Part shown: piece by piece, positions 1 to 10,416 of the stretch
Position numbering within the stretch: position 1 is the first letter of the stretch
Layout: each line of letters opens with the position of its first letter
Assembly (NCBI GenBank): GCA_022605425.2
Contig: CM061251.1
Location: 589,001-653,000 of the forward strand
DNA: 64,000 nt
DNA from: Hamiltosporidium tvaerminnensis
Lineage: Eukaryota; Microsporidia; Dubosqiidae
Direction of reading: 5' to 3'
Notes under the pieces: model-generated
Databases searched by the model: none
Seen by the model: the letters and a program-made list of their open reading frames with translations, nothing else
What the model was told of the DNA's origin: nothing
Translations under genes and position numbers: made by a program

Positions 1-168
1 GAGTATATTGAATATCCACCTCATCAGTATATCCCATACGGTGGATATTCAAGTAGAGGTAGAGATAACGGATATTATCATATTAACGATTATGGATATT
101 ATGACCAATCTTATGATGGATATTACGGTGATAGTGGAAAGTATGGAGATAAACAACGAAATGAATAA
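1..168 (+). CDS. C-terminal end of a Tyr/Gly-rich protein (partial)
   Basis: The frame is open from the first base of the window and stops with TAA at 166-168, giving 55 residues of a gene that begins outside. The visible tail is dominated by Tyr, Gly, Asp and Ser, with repeated short blocks such as DGYYGDSGKYGD and NGYYHINDYGYYD. It has no hydrophobic segment and no recognisable domain. Tails like this occur in low-complexity RNA-binding proteins and in some spore-wall or secreted proteins; the fragment cannot tell these apart. Non-coding AT-rich sequence follows the stop, which supports this as the true gene end. I am fairly sure it is coding because the composition differs sharply from the flank, but the function is unknown. 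Confidence 0.6.
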   Translation, partial: EYIEYPPHQYIPYGGYSSRGRDNGYYHINDYGYYDQSYDGYYGDSGKYGDKQRNE

Positions 169-366
169 ATAAAAAGTGATTTTTGACAATTAATTTATTT
201 CTCTATTATTTATCTCTTCCTTTCTATATAAAATGTTCGAAAATCATTTTTTTTTTAAATTTGTAAATTTTATTTTTCTAATTAAAATAATTTTCTTAAT
301 ATTTTTTGATTGATAGTGAATAAAGGAAGATAATTGGAGAATAAAGATAAGCCCAATAAAAAAATA

Positions 367-370
367 CCCC
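367..370 (+). promoter_or_regulatory. C-run motif upstream of the ERF4-like gene
   Basis: A run AAATACCCC ends 36 bases before the ATG at 407, followed by a T run and TTTAAATATA. C-run (CCC-like) elements close to the start codon are described as core signals in microsporidia. This one sits further upstream than the others in the window, so it is the weakest example. Confidence 0.35.
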
Positions 371-406
371 TTTTTTAATTTAAATATATTTTTATAAGAT
401 AACGAT

Positions 407-736
407 ATGGAAGTATTTTATATACCAAGAGATCCTCGTACACGAAAAATACGATTTCTCACTGGCATTCCAGATAAAATCAAACGGAGAATATCTGAAA
501 CCGATTGGAATAATATAATAACCGAAATAAATGAAAAACTTGTAACAAAAATAAGTATTATTTCCATTTTAAGTAATTTGTTGATAATACCGATTTTATT
601 TTTTAATAATAGAAATTTAGATAAAGAAATTATTAATTATTTGGAATCCAAAAACACAGTTTTAAGGAAAAGAGGTATTTATATATGTTCACCTTCAATC
701 ACACAATATTTAGAGCTTAAAGTCATTGTATATTAA
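407..736 (+). CDS. ERF4: ERF4/GOLGA7 (GCP16/SHR5) family palmitoyltransferase accessory subunit
   Basis: A 109-residue protein matching the small ERF4/GOLGA7 family along its whole length. It opens with a VFYIPRDPR block like the family's VFIQRD start, followed by an F-x3-P-x2-hydrophobic-x2-RI pattern (FLTGIPDKIKRRI). A short helix (WNNIITEINEKL) leads to a hydrophobic stretch at about residues 49-67, then the C-terminal pattern RGIYICSPSITQYLELKVIVY, which parallels the family's YAPQGLLLTDP...LRVIEITIY. Family members bind and stabilise a DHHC palmitoyltransferase (Erf2 or ZDHHC9) at ER or Golgi membranes for lipidation of Ras-type proteins. The partner is not in this window. Length is close to that of GOLGA7. 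The ATG is the first in frame after a C-run motif. The assignment rests on motif comparison by eye. Confidence 0.65.
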   Translation: MEVFYIPRDPRTRKIRFLTGIPDKIKRRISETDWNNIITEINEKLVTKISIISILSNLLIIPILFFNNRNLDKEIINYLESKNTVLRKRGIYICSPSITQYLELKVIVY

Positions 737-1369
737 ATTTCTAGTATATTTTTTATATCTTTATACAATTAATCCTCGACATTAATAACTATGATATAGC
801 ATAAATTTGTTTTAATCAATCTAGAACCGTATTTTCAGAAAGATAAATGACATTTTTAATAATTTATTTAAAGAATGAGTACCTGTCATATAATTAAGTA
901 TTTTATTACCGATTTAATTAATTCTTATCAAAATATAATTATCCAATCTTTCCATTTGTAAAAATATAAATATAAAAATGATATCTATTAAAATCACCTG
1001 TTTTTAAATATTTCCCATTTACCATTTACAGTTTTGATTTTATGTTATTTATTTGCTCAACTTTTATTAACAATTAAATTATTCTTCAATATTTTTCGTT
1101 GCCAAATTATAAAATCAAATATATTTCTTACCAATTTTATATCCATTTCTTTACATAGAAATTCACTTAGTAGTTAATTAATTACCGAATTAAAAGAATA
1201 AAAATATATTTTGTAAACTTCATTTAGTAATCTATACTCTATAATTTAATCTTAAAGTAACTTTTAATTCTATTATTCAATTAAATGTGTACAATTCATG
1301 GGAATTGGAGTATACAATTATAAATTTTATAATTTATACTAAATTATTTCGTAGATTTACAATAAAAAG
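737..1369. other. Gene-free AT-rich spacer
   Basis: No open frame of useful length, RNA gene or clear repeat was found between the ERF4-like stop and the first short dispersed repeat. Confidence 0.6.
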
Positions 1370-1575
1370 TGTAGGGATGATAACCACATAAAAAACCATT
1401 TGGTTGGAAAAAAGTGTGTAGAAATGGTCTGAAAATTATTTTTTCTATTTTGATGGGATATAAGTCACATTCGATCTATAGTACAATCCCTTTAATTTAG
1501 AGTTATAACAGATTAAAAAAACAAAAAGAAAACTTCATTTTGTTCAACTTCTACACTGAAAAGGTAAAAGAGAAC
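1370..1575 (+). repeat. Short dispersed repeat, head-sharing subfamily, copy 1
   Basis: Begins GTAGGGATGATAACCACAT and carries the AAAAAACC, then GTGTGTAGAAAT pattern seen in the head of the 728-bp family. It then diverges into a body with the block AGAGTTATAACAGATTAAA and an end near AAGGTAAAAGAGAAC. The same body is seen near 4648-4855 and, inverted, at 42675-42878. It is degenerate and boundaries are approximate. Confidence 0.5.
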
Positions 1576-1860
1576 TGAATCAGTAATATTTACAATAGAA
1601 TTTCGGCTAAAAAAAATATTTATTTTATTTTAACGAAATAAATTATTTAATTTACTTATTTTGGTAAAATTGGTTTTAAAGAACTTTTTTTTTAAATTAT
1701 TTTTTAATTAATTAATAGAGAAATATTTCCTTGAATTTCGTTTTGAACAAATTTATTTTAATTGCTTAGAATATTTAAAGGTATTTATTAAAGTAATAAC
1801 TGACTTACAGATTTTTAAATTTATATTTTTACACATTATATAATTTTTTAGATTTATTAA

Positions 1861-2085
1861 ATTTACACTGATATAAACCAAAGAAGAAAAATAAATCAAC
1901 GTATATTTAATGAATCTAAGCAATTATATAATGAGAGAAAATATAAATTTACGCTGATATCAACCAAAGCAGAAAAATAAATCAACGTATATTTAATGAA
2001 TCTAAGCAATTATATAATGAGAGAAAATATAAATTTACACTGATATAAACCAAAGCAGAAAAATAAATCAATATATTCAGTAAAA
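1861..2085 (+). repeat. 86-bp tandem repeat, about 2.6 copies
   Basis: The block starting ATTTACACTGATATAAACC recurs at 1861, 1947 and 2033 with only a few substitutions, so the period is 86 bp. It ends about 115 bp before the start of the next gene and could lie in its 5' region. It has no coding potential. Confidence 0.9.
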
Positions 2086-2201
2086 AGCTTAATTTAGTGT
2101 GTTTGGGTTGAACTTGGATTATTTAATGTGTTTATATATAGCATAATTCTTAAATTACTTTTTATGCATTTAAGTATAAATATAAATTTTAATGCATAAA
2201 C

Positions 2202-4520
2202 ATGCATGAAATGAAACAAACCATTCAACGAATTTTTAGAGAAAAGATAGAATTAAATGATCTGAAGAAAATAAATACGAATTTAAAAAATGAAAAAGTA
2301 AAAATTCTAATAAAACAAATATTATTAAAAGAAACACAAAATATTAGAAAAATATTATTAAAGTGTCGTTCTGTTGATGAACAAGAAGAATTTATAAAAA
2401 TAATTTATAAAAGTATTCCAGGAAGTATTTTTGAAAGAGAAAACAATTATTTTTTATCTTTGACATCACATTTTCTCAAAATAAATTCAAGAAATTTTAA
2501 TAATCAATCATTAGAATTTTTAAGAATTTTAAATTTTAAAAATGAAATTGTATTTGGATATAAAATTTCAAAATTTTTATATTTAAATGAACAACATTCG
2601 AACAAAAACATGTTTTTATTTTTCTGTGACAATTATTTCAAAACGATACTTACTAATAAGATTTTTATTGTAAAATATTCTTCTTTAAAGTATTTCTCTA
2701 TTAAAAATAATAGATTGGAATTTAAGCTTAATAGTAATGAAAATATGATTATAGAATTGTTACAAATAAATAATTTAGAAAATATAAAAATACAGAAGAA
2801 ATTACAGAAAAAAAATGTTGAATATTTTAAACCTGAAAGTATAAATACTCCTAAGACAAGTAAAATATCTCAACCCATACATGATATTTGTGTTAAGAAA
2901 AGTCCTTCGAATAATAAAAAAATAATTTTAAATGTTTCAGAATCTTTAACTAATAAAGAAGACAAAAATTTAGAAAAAGAAAATTTTAATCATTCAAAGG
3001 CAATTCAACTTACAGACAATATTAAATTAAAAATAAAATCTAATTTTAATAATTCAAAAATTACTCCAATTCTTGAAGAAATAAATGATATTGAAAGTGT
3101 AAAACATCAAAATGGTTATTTTAAAAAATCATTAAATGATTTTGATGGTGAGCCTCATGATAATTGTAAAACAAAGACTAATAATTTATTTTTCGCTACT
3201 TCAACAGAATTAGAAAATAATTTTGGTATCAATGCATGTAATAATCAAGAAAATAAAACCAATCATCAAAACCAATTCAAGGATAATAAATTAGAAAATC
3301 AAAGTTTAAGTATAAATTTGCAAAATTTTAATTCAACCAAGGAAGAAAATAATATTGAGGAATTAAAAAAAAGTGTTACCGAACTAAAAAATAGTATTAA
3401 AGAAAGCAAAAATAGTAACAAACACGATAATTATAGACCAAATAAAAATACTACGTTAATGAATACAACAAATCCACCAAGTGAAAGTATTTCTAATGAA
3501 TCTAATAAAAATATCGAAATGAATAGAAATTCTCGTTTTTTTAATAAAAAAAATCAACTTAGTGAAAACTCTTCTAATGAATCGAATAAAAATAGTGAAG
3601 CAAGTGAAAGTTTAAATTACAGTAATACAAAAAACCAAAGGAATGGAAATTATTCCGATGAATTCGATTTTATTGCCAAAACAAACGATGAAAATGAAGA
3701 TAGAAGCTTGAACAAGCCTCAAAGTAAGAAATCACTAAATATTTTAAAATCTAAAAATTCTTTCTCAAAGTTACCTACGAATAAATACAAAAGACCTAAA
3801 ATTTCTTTAGATTCCATTCAAATTTCAAAAAGTACTATCGAGCATACCAGCAGTCAAGATTCTTGCAATTCGAAATACAATGAAGAAAATAAAATTGAAA
3901 ATACAGAATTTAAATCGAGTGAGAGTAATTACAAATATTATAAGAAAGAAGAAAATAAAATTTACTCAGCAAAAAAAAGAAAGGAAAAAACTAAAAAGGA
4001 AATACAAAATAATCTGAAAACACCAATTTCAAATACAGAACACTATAAATCATATAAAGAACAGCCTCAATCTAGTAATTCACTTTCATCGATAAAGAAA
4101 CCGGAAGAAATGAGAAATCCATTTATTAAACAAACCAAATATTTAAATTCTACCGATTCACTTTCATCAATAAAAAGAACAGAGGAAACAAACAATATAT
4201 TTCTTAATGAAAATCTACTTCATTCATCTAATTCATGTACTACAGACAATTCAAATAATTCAGATTGTTTAACAAAATACATTTCTTCAGAACGAAATCT
4301 TTATCTAATAAATGATACATATAAATCAACATTTAAAGAAATACAAAAATATTCACCAAAATTTTCTTTAAATTTTGATGAAAAACTTAAAAAAGTGGTA
4401 AATTTAAAAATTAAACTTTTTAAAAGACTCAAGAAAATAATTTTAAGAAATCAAAATAGTAAGATTAAGAATCTTATTTGTAATTTAAATCGATTTAAAA
4501 ATATGAAAATAAAACTATAA
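2202..4520 (+). CDS. Asn/Ser/Lys-rich low-complexity protein of unknown function
   Basis: A 772-residue open frame. The first 200 residues or so look globular and helical, with charged and Leu/Ile-rich segments. From about residue 215 to 720 the protein is dominated by Asn, Ser, Lys and Glu, and the last 45 residues are strongly basic. Internal near-repeats are visible: SSNESNKN-type blocks occur twice around residues 430-465, and a DSLSSIKRTEE / NSLSSIKKPEE block occurs twice around 625-670. There is no signal peptide, membrane segment or motif I recognise. Much of the bulk is probably disordered. The ATG at 2202 is the first of two close in-frame Met codons (MHEM), preceded by an AT-rich leader. 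The frame is far longer than chance allows in this composition, so I trust it as a gene, without assigning a role. Confidence 0.75.
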   Translation: MHEMKQTIQRIFREKIELNDLKKINTNLKNEKVKILIKQILLKETQNIRKILLKCRSVDEQEEFIKIIYKSIPGSIFERENNYFLSLTSHFLKINSRNFNNQSLEFLRILNFKNEIVFGYKISKFLYLNEQHSNKNMFLFFCDNYFKTILTNKIFIVKYSSLKYFSIKNNRLEFKLNSNENMIIELLQINNLENIKIQKKLQKKNVEYFKPESINTPKTSKISQPIHDICVKKSPSNNKKIILNVSESLTNKEDKNLEKENFNHSKAIQLTDNIKLKIKSNFNNSKITPILEEINDIESVKHQNGYFKKSLNDFDGEPHDNCKTKTNNLFFATSTELENNFGINACNNQENKTNHQNQFKDNKLENQSLSINLQNFNSTKEENNIEELKKSVTELKNSIKESKNSNKHDNYRPNKNTTLMNTTNPPSESISNESNKNIEMNRNSRFFNKKNQLSENSSNESNKNSEASESLNYSNTKNQRNGNYSDEFDFIAKTNDENEDRSLNKPQSKKSLNILKSKNSFSKLPTNKYKRPKISLDSIQISKSTIEHTSSQDSCNSKYNEENKIENTEFKSSESNYKYYKKEENKIYSAKKRKEKTKKEIQNNLKTPISNTEHYKSYKEQPQSSNSLSSIKKPEEMRNPFIKQTKYLNSTDSLSSIKRTEETNNIFLNENLLHSSNSCTTDNSNNSDCLTKYISSERNLYLINDTYKSTFKEIQKYSPKFSLNFDEKLKKVVNLKIKLFKRLKKIILRNQNSKIKNLICNLNRFKNMKIKL

Positions 4521-4647
4521 ATGTTTATATTGGATTACCTTTTTTTATCTTAAATTAATTCTAAATTTTATAGGACAATTTCAAATTATTATGTCTTTTG
4601 AAGTATAAAAATCTGTATATTTATATAATTTTTTAAAAAAAATAGTT

Positions 4648-4855
4648 GGAAGTAGTCTAACCACATTAAAAATTACCTGCTTGCTAATGAGTGTGTAGAA
4701 TTGCTGTGAACATCAATGTCCATTTCGAGGATATATAATCCACACTGGATCTATAGGCTAATCACATGTATTACCGGTTTACAACATATTAAAAGAAGCA
4801 AATGAAAACTTCTATTCATTATCCTGGAAGCCGAGAGATAAAAAAGAAACTAAAA
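4648..4855 (+). repeat. Short dispersed repeat, head-sharing subfamily, copy 2
   Basis: Starts GGAAGTAGTCTAACCACATTA, then shows the CTGCTTGCTAATGAGTGTGTAG head shared with the 728-bp family. The later blocks TTTACAACATATTAAAAGAAG and AGCCGAGAGATAAAAAAG match the bodies of the copies at 1370 and, inverted, at 42675-42878. Boundaries are approximate. Confidence 0.6.
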
Positions 4856-4919
4856 AGTAAGTATGTTTAAACAAATATCACATTTTTTTTAATATATACT
4901 AGTGTTATATTATTTTAAT

Positions 4920-5575
4920 GATGTTAACACAATTCAGTTTTGCATATAACTGCTCCTCGATACTCCTTTGGCATCCCATAGAGACTACATTTCAAAGCCT
5001 TTCATCTAAAATATGTATAGAATCTATTTAGCGATAGGAAAGTTGCCCAAAGTTCGTTTGCCTATAATCCGATAAAATCTTAAATAGAACTGCGTCATCG
5101 GATTCCATAATACCAGCGGCTTTTCACTTACTCTACACTTACCGAAATAAATATTAAGATTTGCAATACTTAGGCGACTTGTATAAGATTATCTAAAAGC
5201 TCAAGCCAAACAAGCAGTTACAGCTTTATACTTTAGAATCCTAGCTTTTGAAAGTGAATTTTTATGTTCTTATATTCCTGGCACCAAATCTTTTAACGCA
5301 AATGAGCAAGGTACGGTTTCTATGCTTTTACATGAAAATTTTCAAGCATTTAGCCGTGGTTTACAATATAGTTACAAGAAAAAATGGATTTTTAGAAAAG
5401 GTTTCTTCGTTTTGTAGACGATCTTCACTTTATAAAAATTCCCATCGAACAGCCGAAATCTTAGTGTAGGTTCATTCTGCCGAAAATAAAAATTACGATT
5501 GCGTATGCGAATTTTATCCAATATTTCTCAGTAAGAAAGTACTTGATGCGAATATTCACTGTCAGCCAAAAAATT
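4920..5575 (-). repeat. Decayed inverted copy of the 728-bp dispersed repeat
   Basis: Read on the minus strand this follows the body of the young copies at 6261-6988 and 61533-62261. Landmarks in plus-strand order include AAAGCCTTTCATCT (4995-5008), AGTTGCCCAAAGTTCGTT, CACTTACTCTACACTT, TCCTGGCACCAA and ATGAGCAAGGTACGGTTTC, in the same order as the reverse complement of the intact copies. It is heavily mutated. Small open frames inside it are not genes. Confidence 0.6.
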
Positions 5576-5952
5576 CTAAATAAATATTAAACTTTGTATA
5601 TATTCTATGAGAATATACCTGAAAAGTAGATATATTATAGTTGTCATTTAAACCTTTTTAAGTAGAATTTTATAAAAAAATGGTTACAAAGAAGTAAACA
5701 AAAAACCACATATTAGATAAATAACAAATAAAAATAATTTATGTAGTCTTGCAAAAAATAATATAAGTCATTTAAGAATAATTTTATAATACGTTTAGAT
5801 GTCATTGTTTTCGTAAAAATAGAAAGCAAATTTTAACGAGAAACATAGAAATATTTAGTAAGAAAATAGATCTATTTTAAATGTAAAAGAATGTTTAAAA
5901 GAACATGTTACGAACTCTAAAATTTAGAATAGTTATTTTTAATTTGTTTTCG

Positions 5953-6023
5953 GCCCATGTAGTATAATGGTAGTACACCACGTTGTGGCCGTGGAGACCC
6001 GAGGTCGATACTCGGCGTGGGCA
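5953..6023 (+). tRNA. tRNA-His (anticodon GTG)
   Basis: A full cloverleaf can be drawn. Acceptor GCCCATG (5953-5959) pairs with CGTGGGC (6016-6022), with one G-T pair. The anticodon stem CCACG/CGTGG closes a seven-base loop TTGTGGC with GTG in the centre. The T-stem CCGAG/CTCGG closes the loop GTCGATA. The D-arm region contains AATGGTAGT. Discriminator is A at 6023 and a T run follows at 6024, fitting RNA polymerase III termination. There is no intron. A genomic G sits at 5952, where the G-1 of mature tRNA-His would be; in eukaryotes that base is normally added by Thg1, so its presence may be chance. Confidence 0.92.
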
Positions 6024-6260
6024 TTTTTGTATTTTTATACATATAATTTTTAAGAAAATAACAAAAAATCGGATATCAGTTGACATAGAAACTTTTTGAA
6101 AATAAAACTTGTATTTTCCTGTAAAAATGGTAGATAAGAAATAAAAATTTTCATTTTGAAAAATATTTCCTGTTTAATAAGACCTGTAGTATAAAAAGAT
6201 ATTTTTTAAGAAGAAATAAAATTTAATATTTTTAAAAATATTTCTTTATTAATACTTATT

Positions 6261-6988
6261 GGTGGAGGAGAATAACAAGATAAAAAAACTTTTTGTTCGA
6301 CAATGAGTGTGTGAAAGTGGTGATAAGATAATTGTTTGGATTTTTGGTGGGAATAAAACCACACTACATCTTCGGTTATTCAATGGGATTTGTATGAGGA
6401 GGATAGGTCTACAAAATGGCAAAACTTTTTCTACAAATTTATTTGTAGTTTTTTATATAACTGGGTCAAAGGCCGCAGTCAAACATGTAGGTAATTGCCA
6501 TGTAAAAGCATGGAAAATATAGCCTTGCATACTCGGTTTAGAAGTCTTAGCGCCTGGAAGATATAAAAATAAAAACCATTTAAAGCCGGGAGAGCTGCGT
6601 AGCAGGTTATACCAGTAGGTATGACATTTTACTGTCTAGGTGAACCCCGTGTAAATCTATGAAATATATATTAGCTAGAAGTTCATTAGGTTCAGAAAGT
6701 GTAGAGTAAGTGGAAGGCTGCATAGTCTTGGGAAGCTTAGGAGGGGCTTCGGCCTTCGATCACACCCCATGCAACGGACATTAACGAACTTCGGGCAACT
6801 GCCTCGCCTATTAATTAGATTCTACACACCTGGTAGATGAAAGGCTTTGGGACCTAGGTATCGCAAGGGGTACTGATGGAATGTTGGGGTAGCAGTTTTT
6901 TATGTTAAAACTATAACTACATTAATGTGATGAAATCAAATATAACAATTGCCACTATTTTTAAGAAGATGTGATACTTTTAAATAAA
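6261..6988 (+). repeat. 728-bp dispersed retroposon-like repeat, young copy A
   Basis: Starts GGTGGAGGAGAATAAC and ends GATACTTTTAAATAAA. It aligns end to end with the copy at 61533-62261, with scattered substitutions and the same overall length. It is flanked by a 7-bp direct repeat ACTTATT (6254-6260 and 6989-6995), consistent with target-site duplication. It is clearly more GC-rich than its surroundings and includes a perfect GGCTTCGGCC-type hairpin near 6745. The 71-codon open frame inside it is not conserved as a protein in other copies, so I treat the unit as non-coding. No tRNA-like promoter boxes could be assigned with confidence. Confidence 0.85.
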
Positions 6989-6995
6989 ACTTATT

Positions 6996-7457
6996 ATTTA
7001 AAATTTGCACCTCTTTCATTATTTATATTAATTTCTATTTCAAATTTATTTATTTGGAAAAAAAATTTAGTTAAAATTTGTAATTTTATATACTCGTTAA
7101 CACACCCAATTGTGTAAAAATTTCGAATTTTTTCAAGATAAATTTCTATGAATTAAAAACCTAAAATAGTATTTTTGGTTTACGTAATTAACACAAATTA
7201 GACCTTTTTTATTCTTCATTACGCTTCTGTAAAAATTTTGTTCTAAAATTTTAGGTTTCTTTCAAATTAAATATTATTTTAAACCATTTATAAGATACAA
7301 AGTCTATCTATTCTATTATTTGTTATACATGCTATTTTCTTTGTCTTCTTAATTGAAATATATATTTCAAATACCAATTAATTATTGTAATTCGTTTTTT
7401 TCCTATCTCATTCATTATTTTTTAATCATTTAATTTTTAATATTTTTTTATTAGAAA
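6996..7457. other. Gene-free AT-rich spacer
   Basis: T-rich sequence with no open frame or repeat that I can support, leading into the C-run motif before the next gene. Confidence 0.6.
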
Positions 7458-7460
7458 ATA

Positions 7461-7465
7461 CCCCC
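7461..7465 (+). promoter_or_regulatory. C-run motif upstream of the membrane protein gene
   Basis: AAATACCCCC lies 11-15 bases before the ATG at 7476. The same AAATACCCC string precedes the ERF4-like gene. It fits the CCC-like start-proximal signal of microsporidia. Confidence 0.6.
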
Positions 7466-7475
7466 TGATTTATAA

Positions 7476-8687
7476 ATGAACAAAGATATGAAAATACATT
7501 CTTTTAAATCCTTACTGAAAATATTTCCTTTGGTTTTTATTCTTTCTTGTTTTTTTAACGCAATAAACAATTTGAATTTTATTCAAATATTGAATCCGTT
7601 TAGAACATTTCCTATCCGTATTATTATATCCTCTATTTTTTATCTGACTTACCAACATTTTTTAAATACCACCGTTCCTACTTTTTCATATAAAAATGTA
7701 TATTTTGTAACTCAACTTACACTTCTTTTCATTTCACATTTATTTTATATCCCACCGTATATCTTAAAAGAAAATATATTTTATACAATAATTCTTATTT
7801 CTATCTCAACTCCTCTCCACCATGTTTCATTTTCCTTGATTTACACTCAAAATATTGGATTATTCAAATATTTACAAAAAGAAAGAAAAAGAATCGTTAT
7901 GGTGACAGTAAGAAATACAAAAATACTTTTTATTTCTTTTTTTACCCTAACATTTATAATATCTGTTTATAATTCACTTATTTACATCTCTTTAATATTT
8001 TTAATAATATTTTTTATGAATCTACATTTCTATATCACCAATACTCTTTACATATACACATATAGTTTATTTAACAAGTCACTTCTGTCCCCTCTAAGTA
8101 TTTCTTATATAAGCAATCCAATCACACAAATTCGTAGATTTTATTTTAATCAATATTTACAGCAATCACTTACCTATAATAACGTTTATTTGAGTAGTAA
8201 AATATCAGAAAATATTATTTTATTTTATAAAATTGAATTACAAAAATGTATAACCCTTCTATCAAATCTCAAAAATGTTTCTAATAATTTTAATATGAGT
8301 AAATATACTTTAATACCGTTAGTAATTAAAAAAGAAAATAAAATTTTTGAAAAAAATAATTCTTTAAAAGAATCTAAAGATATGGTTTTTATTAAAAAAG
8401 TACGAAAATGGAATTTTTTTAATATTTTTGTTGAATATGTAAAATATAGAATACAATTGCATTTTATACTTCAGGAGTATAATGGATGTATTTTTTATTT
8501 AAAGGAAAGCTTAGTTTATTTTAAAAAAATGAGAAAAGAAAAAGATCCGTTTGGGTTGGTAGATGTGTTTATTAAGGATGTAAAAAATTCTATGAGTGTA
8601 TTTTTTGAGACGGGTGTGGCGGTACAAGAAGAAATCAAAATTAATTTAAGTGTATCTGTTCTTTTTAAAGATTATGAAATGGTTTGA
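7476..8687 (+). CDS. Polytopic membrane protein, possibly NDC1-like
   Basis: A 403-residue protein in two halves. The first ~190 residues hold five or six strongly hydrophobic segments (around 14-33, 44-60, 76-95, 101-120, 147-165 and 167-185) with a short charged loop QKERKRI in between. The remaining ~210 residues are soluble and Lys/Asn-rich. This architecture, multi-pass N-terminus plus a cytosolic or nucleoplasmic C-terminal half, matches the nucleoporin NDC1, but I see no diagnostic motif, so that name is only a suggestion. The ATG follows a C-run motif by 10 bases. The last 64 or so coding bases, together with the stop, are tandemly duplicated just downstream. Confidence 0.7.
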   Translation: MNKDMKIHSFKSLLKIFPLVFILSCFFNAINNLNFIQILNPFRTFPIRIIISSIFYLTYQHFLNTTVPTFSYKNVYFVTQLTLLFISHLFYIPPYILKENIFYTIILISISTPLHHVSFSLIYTQNIGLFKYLQKERKRIVMVTVRNTKILFISFFTLTFIISVYNSLIYISLIFLIIFFMNLHFYITNTLYIYTYSLFNKSLLSPLSISYISNPITQIRRFYFNQYLQQSLTYNNVYLSSKISENIILFYKIELQKCITLLSNLKNVSNNFNMSKYTLIPLVIKKENKIFEKNNSLKESKDMVFIKKVRKWNFFNIFVEYVKYRIQLHFILQEYNGCIFYLKESLVYFKKMRKEKDPFGLVDVFIKDVKNSMSVFFETGVAVQEEIKINLSVSVLFKDYEMV

Positions 8688-8764
8688 TAGTGATACAAGA
8701 AGAAATCAAAATTAATTTGAGTGTATCTGTTCTTTTTAAAGATTATGAAATGGTTTGATAGTGA
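8623..8764 (+). repeat. 71-bp tandem duplication across the gene end
   Basis: The unit beginning TACAAGAAGAAATCAAAATT at 8623 is repeated at 8694 with a single visible difference (TTAAGTG versus TTGAGTG). The first unit contains the final codons and stop of the 403-residue membrane protein, so the protein is unchanged and the second unit is untranslated. Near identity indicates a recent event. Confidence 0.92.
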
Positions 8765-10416
8765 TAGTTATTAAAAATAATTTTATGAGTTAATCTTGTT
8801 TCTAAATGTTGCCTTTTTTATTTTATACTCTGTTTTTTTATCACTAAGTTTTTATTTTTTTCAAAGTATATTATTAAAAGTCTATGTTTTACTTTGAAGA
8901 AGATGTTTCGATTATAAGAAAAATTAAAATATTTATACGTTACTAATTACTAAAACCAAAATTTGTAATCCAAGCCTTTGAGAGTATTTATATTTCTAAA
9001 CAAATATAAAAGACAAATTAAATTTCGATAGTATATTTTTAAAAGAGATATCTTCTATAGCCTAATAAAGTATATTGGCTTAACCATATAATGAAATTCT
9101 AAAACAATGCTTAGTTTTTTTCGGTTTTTTTTATAAACTTTCTTTAATTCTACTATGCATTAGATTAAGAGTCTATCGGCAATTAATAAGTATCCAAAAA
9201 AACTTAATTAAGTGTATTGTGAATTTAATATGAGTTCTCTTGATCTAATTTAGAAATACAAATTTAAATTCCAATCAAATATAAAAGCAGTGAATTAAAC
9301 GACAGATATTTAAAATCTATTTATTTTAGTGATCAATTTGCCGAAGCAATTAAATTTCATGATGTAAACCAACAGCCGTCATTTGGTAATATAAAGTCCT
9401 AAAACCAATCTTACTATAATCTAATATAATTTAAAATTAAATCTGCAAAAAAATAGAGCTATAATATTCAGAGAGATTAGAATGTTAGGTAAAGAATATA
9501 AGCTATTGGTTTAAAATATAACGAATCAGATAAACAACTCAATATTTCATATTTAAATAATATTTTTAATCACCTGGCTATAAACATTGATCTGTTAAGA
9601 AAGGTTTACCCACGTAAAGAATAGTACAAGAGGCTAAGTATCAACAATCAGCGTACTTTTAGTTGAAACAAACAAATTTTTTTCCAAGAATAACCATCGT
9701 TATCGAAATATTGGCCTCAAATACGCCCATCCTTTTATATCGATACATATTTGTAAATTCTGAAACCTAAGATAAAAAAATATTATAATACTCTTCGAGC
9801 TACACAAATCAAACATTTACTTGAATTTTTGACAAAATAATAAAAAAATAGAGAATAATTACATTTGATTGCAAAATTTTAATAACAATTTTTAAAATGA
9901 AGTTCCAAAATATCATAAATTATTTGTTCATCTATATTAATAAACTATAAAAATAACCGTTTCGAATCTACTTTTCATTAAAGAGATATAAAAGAAGAAG
10001 AACTCTAAAAAAAAATGTAAATTTTATTTTTATAAAAATATATTACAAAAATTCCTAAATACAATATATTAGCAATCACTATACTTTTTTACACACGTTA
10101 ACCAGTAAAAGAAAGTATAAATTACTAAATATAAAGAAATATTTAAATATCTACATACTCATAAATGAATAGTGATTTTTACAGTTAATAAACACACATG
10201 TATTCTAAATATGATTACTTACATATTTCATTCTCAATATAATCAATTATATTAATACAATTAATAAAGTATTAAAGAAGTAAAAACCATTGTAAATTTA
10301 AAGAAGATTTTATTAAAATGAATTTAGTTTGATTTAGGAGGTAAAATAAAATAAAAATTAATTTCTTTTAATATATCACCTCTAATATTCCCATTGAATA
10401 TTTCAAATATACTTAC
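8765..10416. other. Gene-free AT-rich spacer
   Basis: About 1.65 kb without an open frame of note. No tRNA, repeat family member or clear mobile relic could be placed here. Confidence 0.55.

Noticed and set aside
5248-5469. 73-codon frame
   Set aside because: Lies inside a decayed inverted repeat copy and is unrelated to frames in other copies.
5895-6086. 63-codon minus-strand frame
   Set aside because: It overlaps the tRNA-His gene in antisense and its sequence is only the reverse reading of the tRNA.
6307-6522. 71- and 77-codon frames at the head of the repeat copies at 6307 and 61579 as a small gene
   Set aside because: The frame is lost in all other copies and differences between the two young copies are not concentrated at silent positions; the unit looks non-coding.
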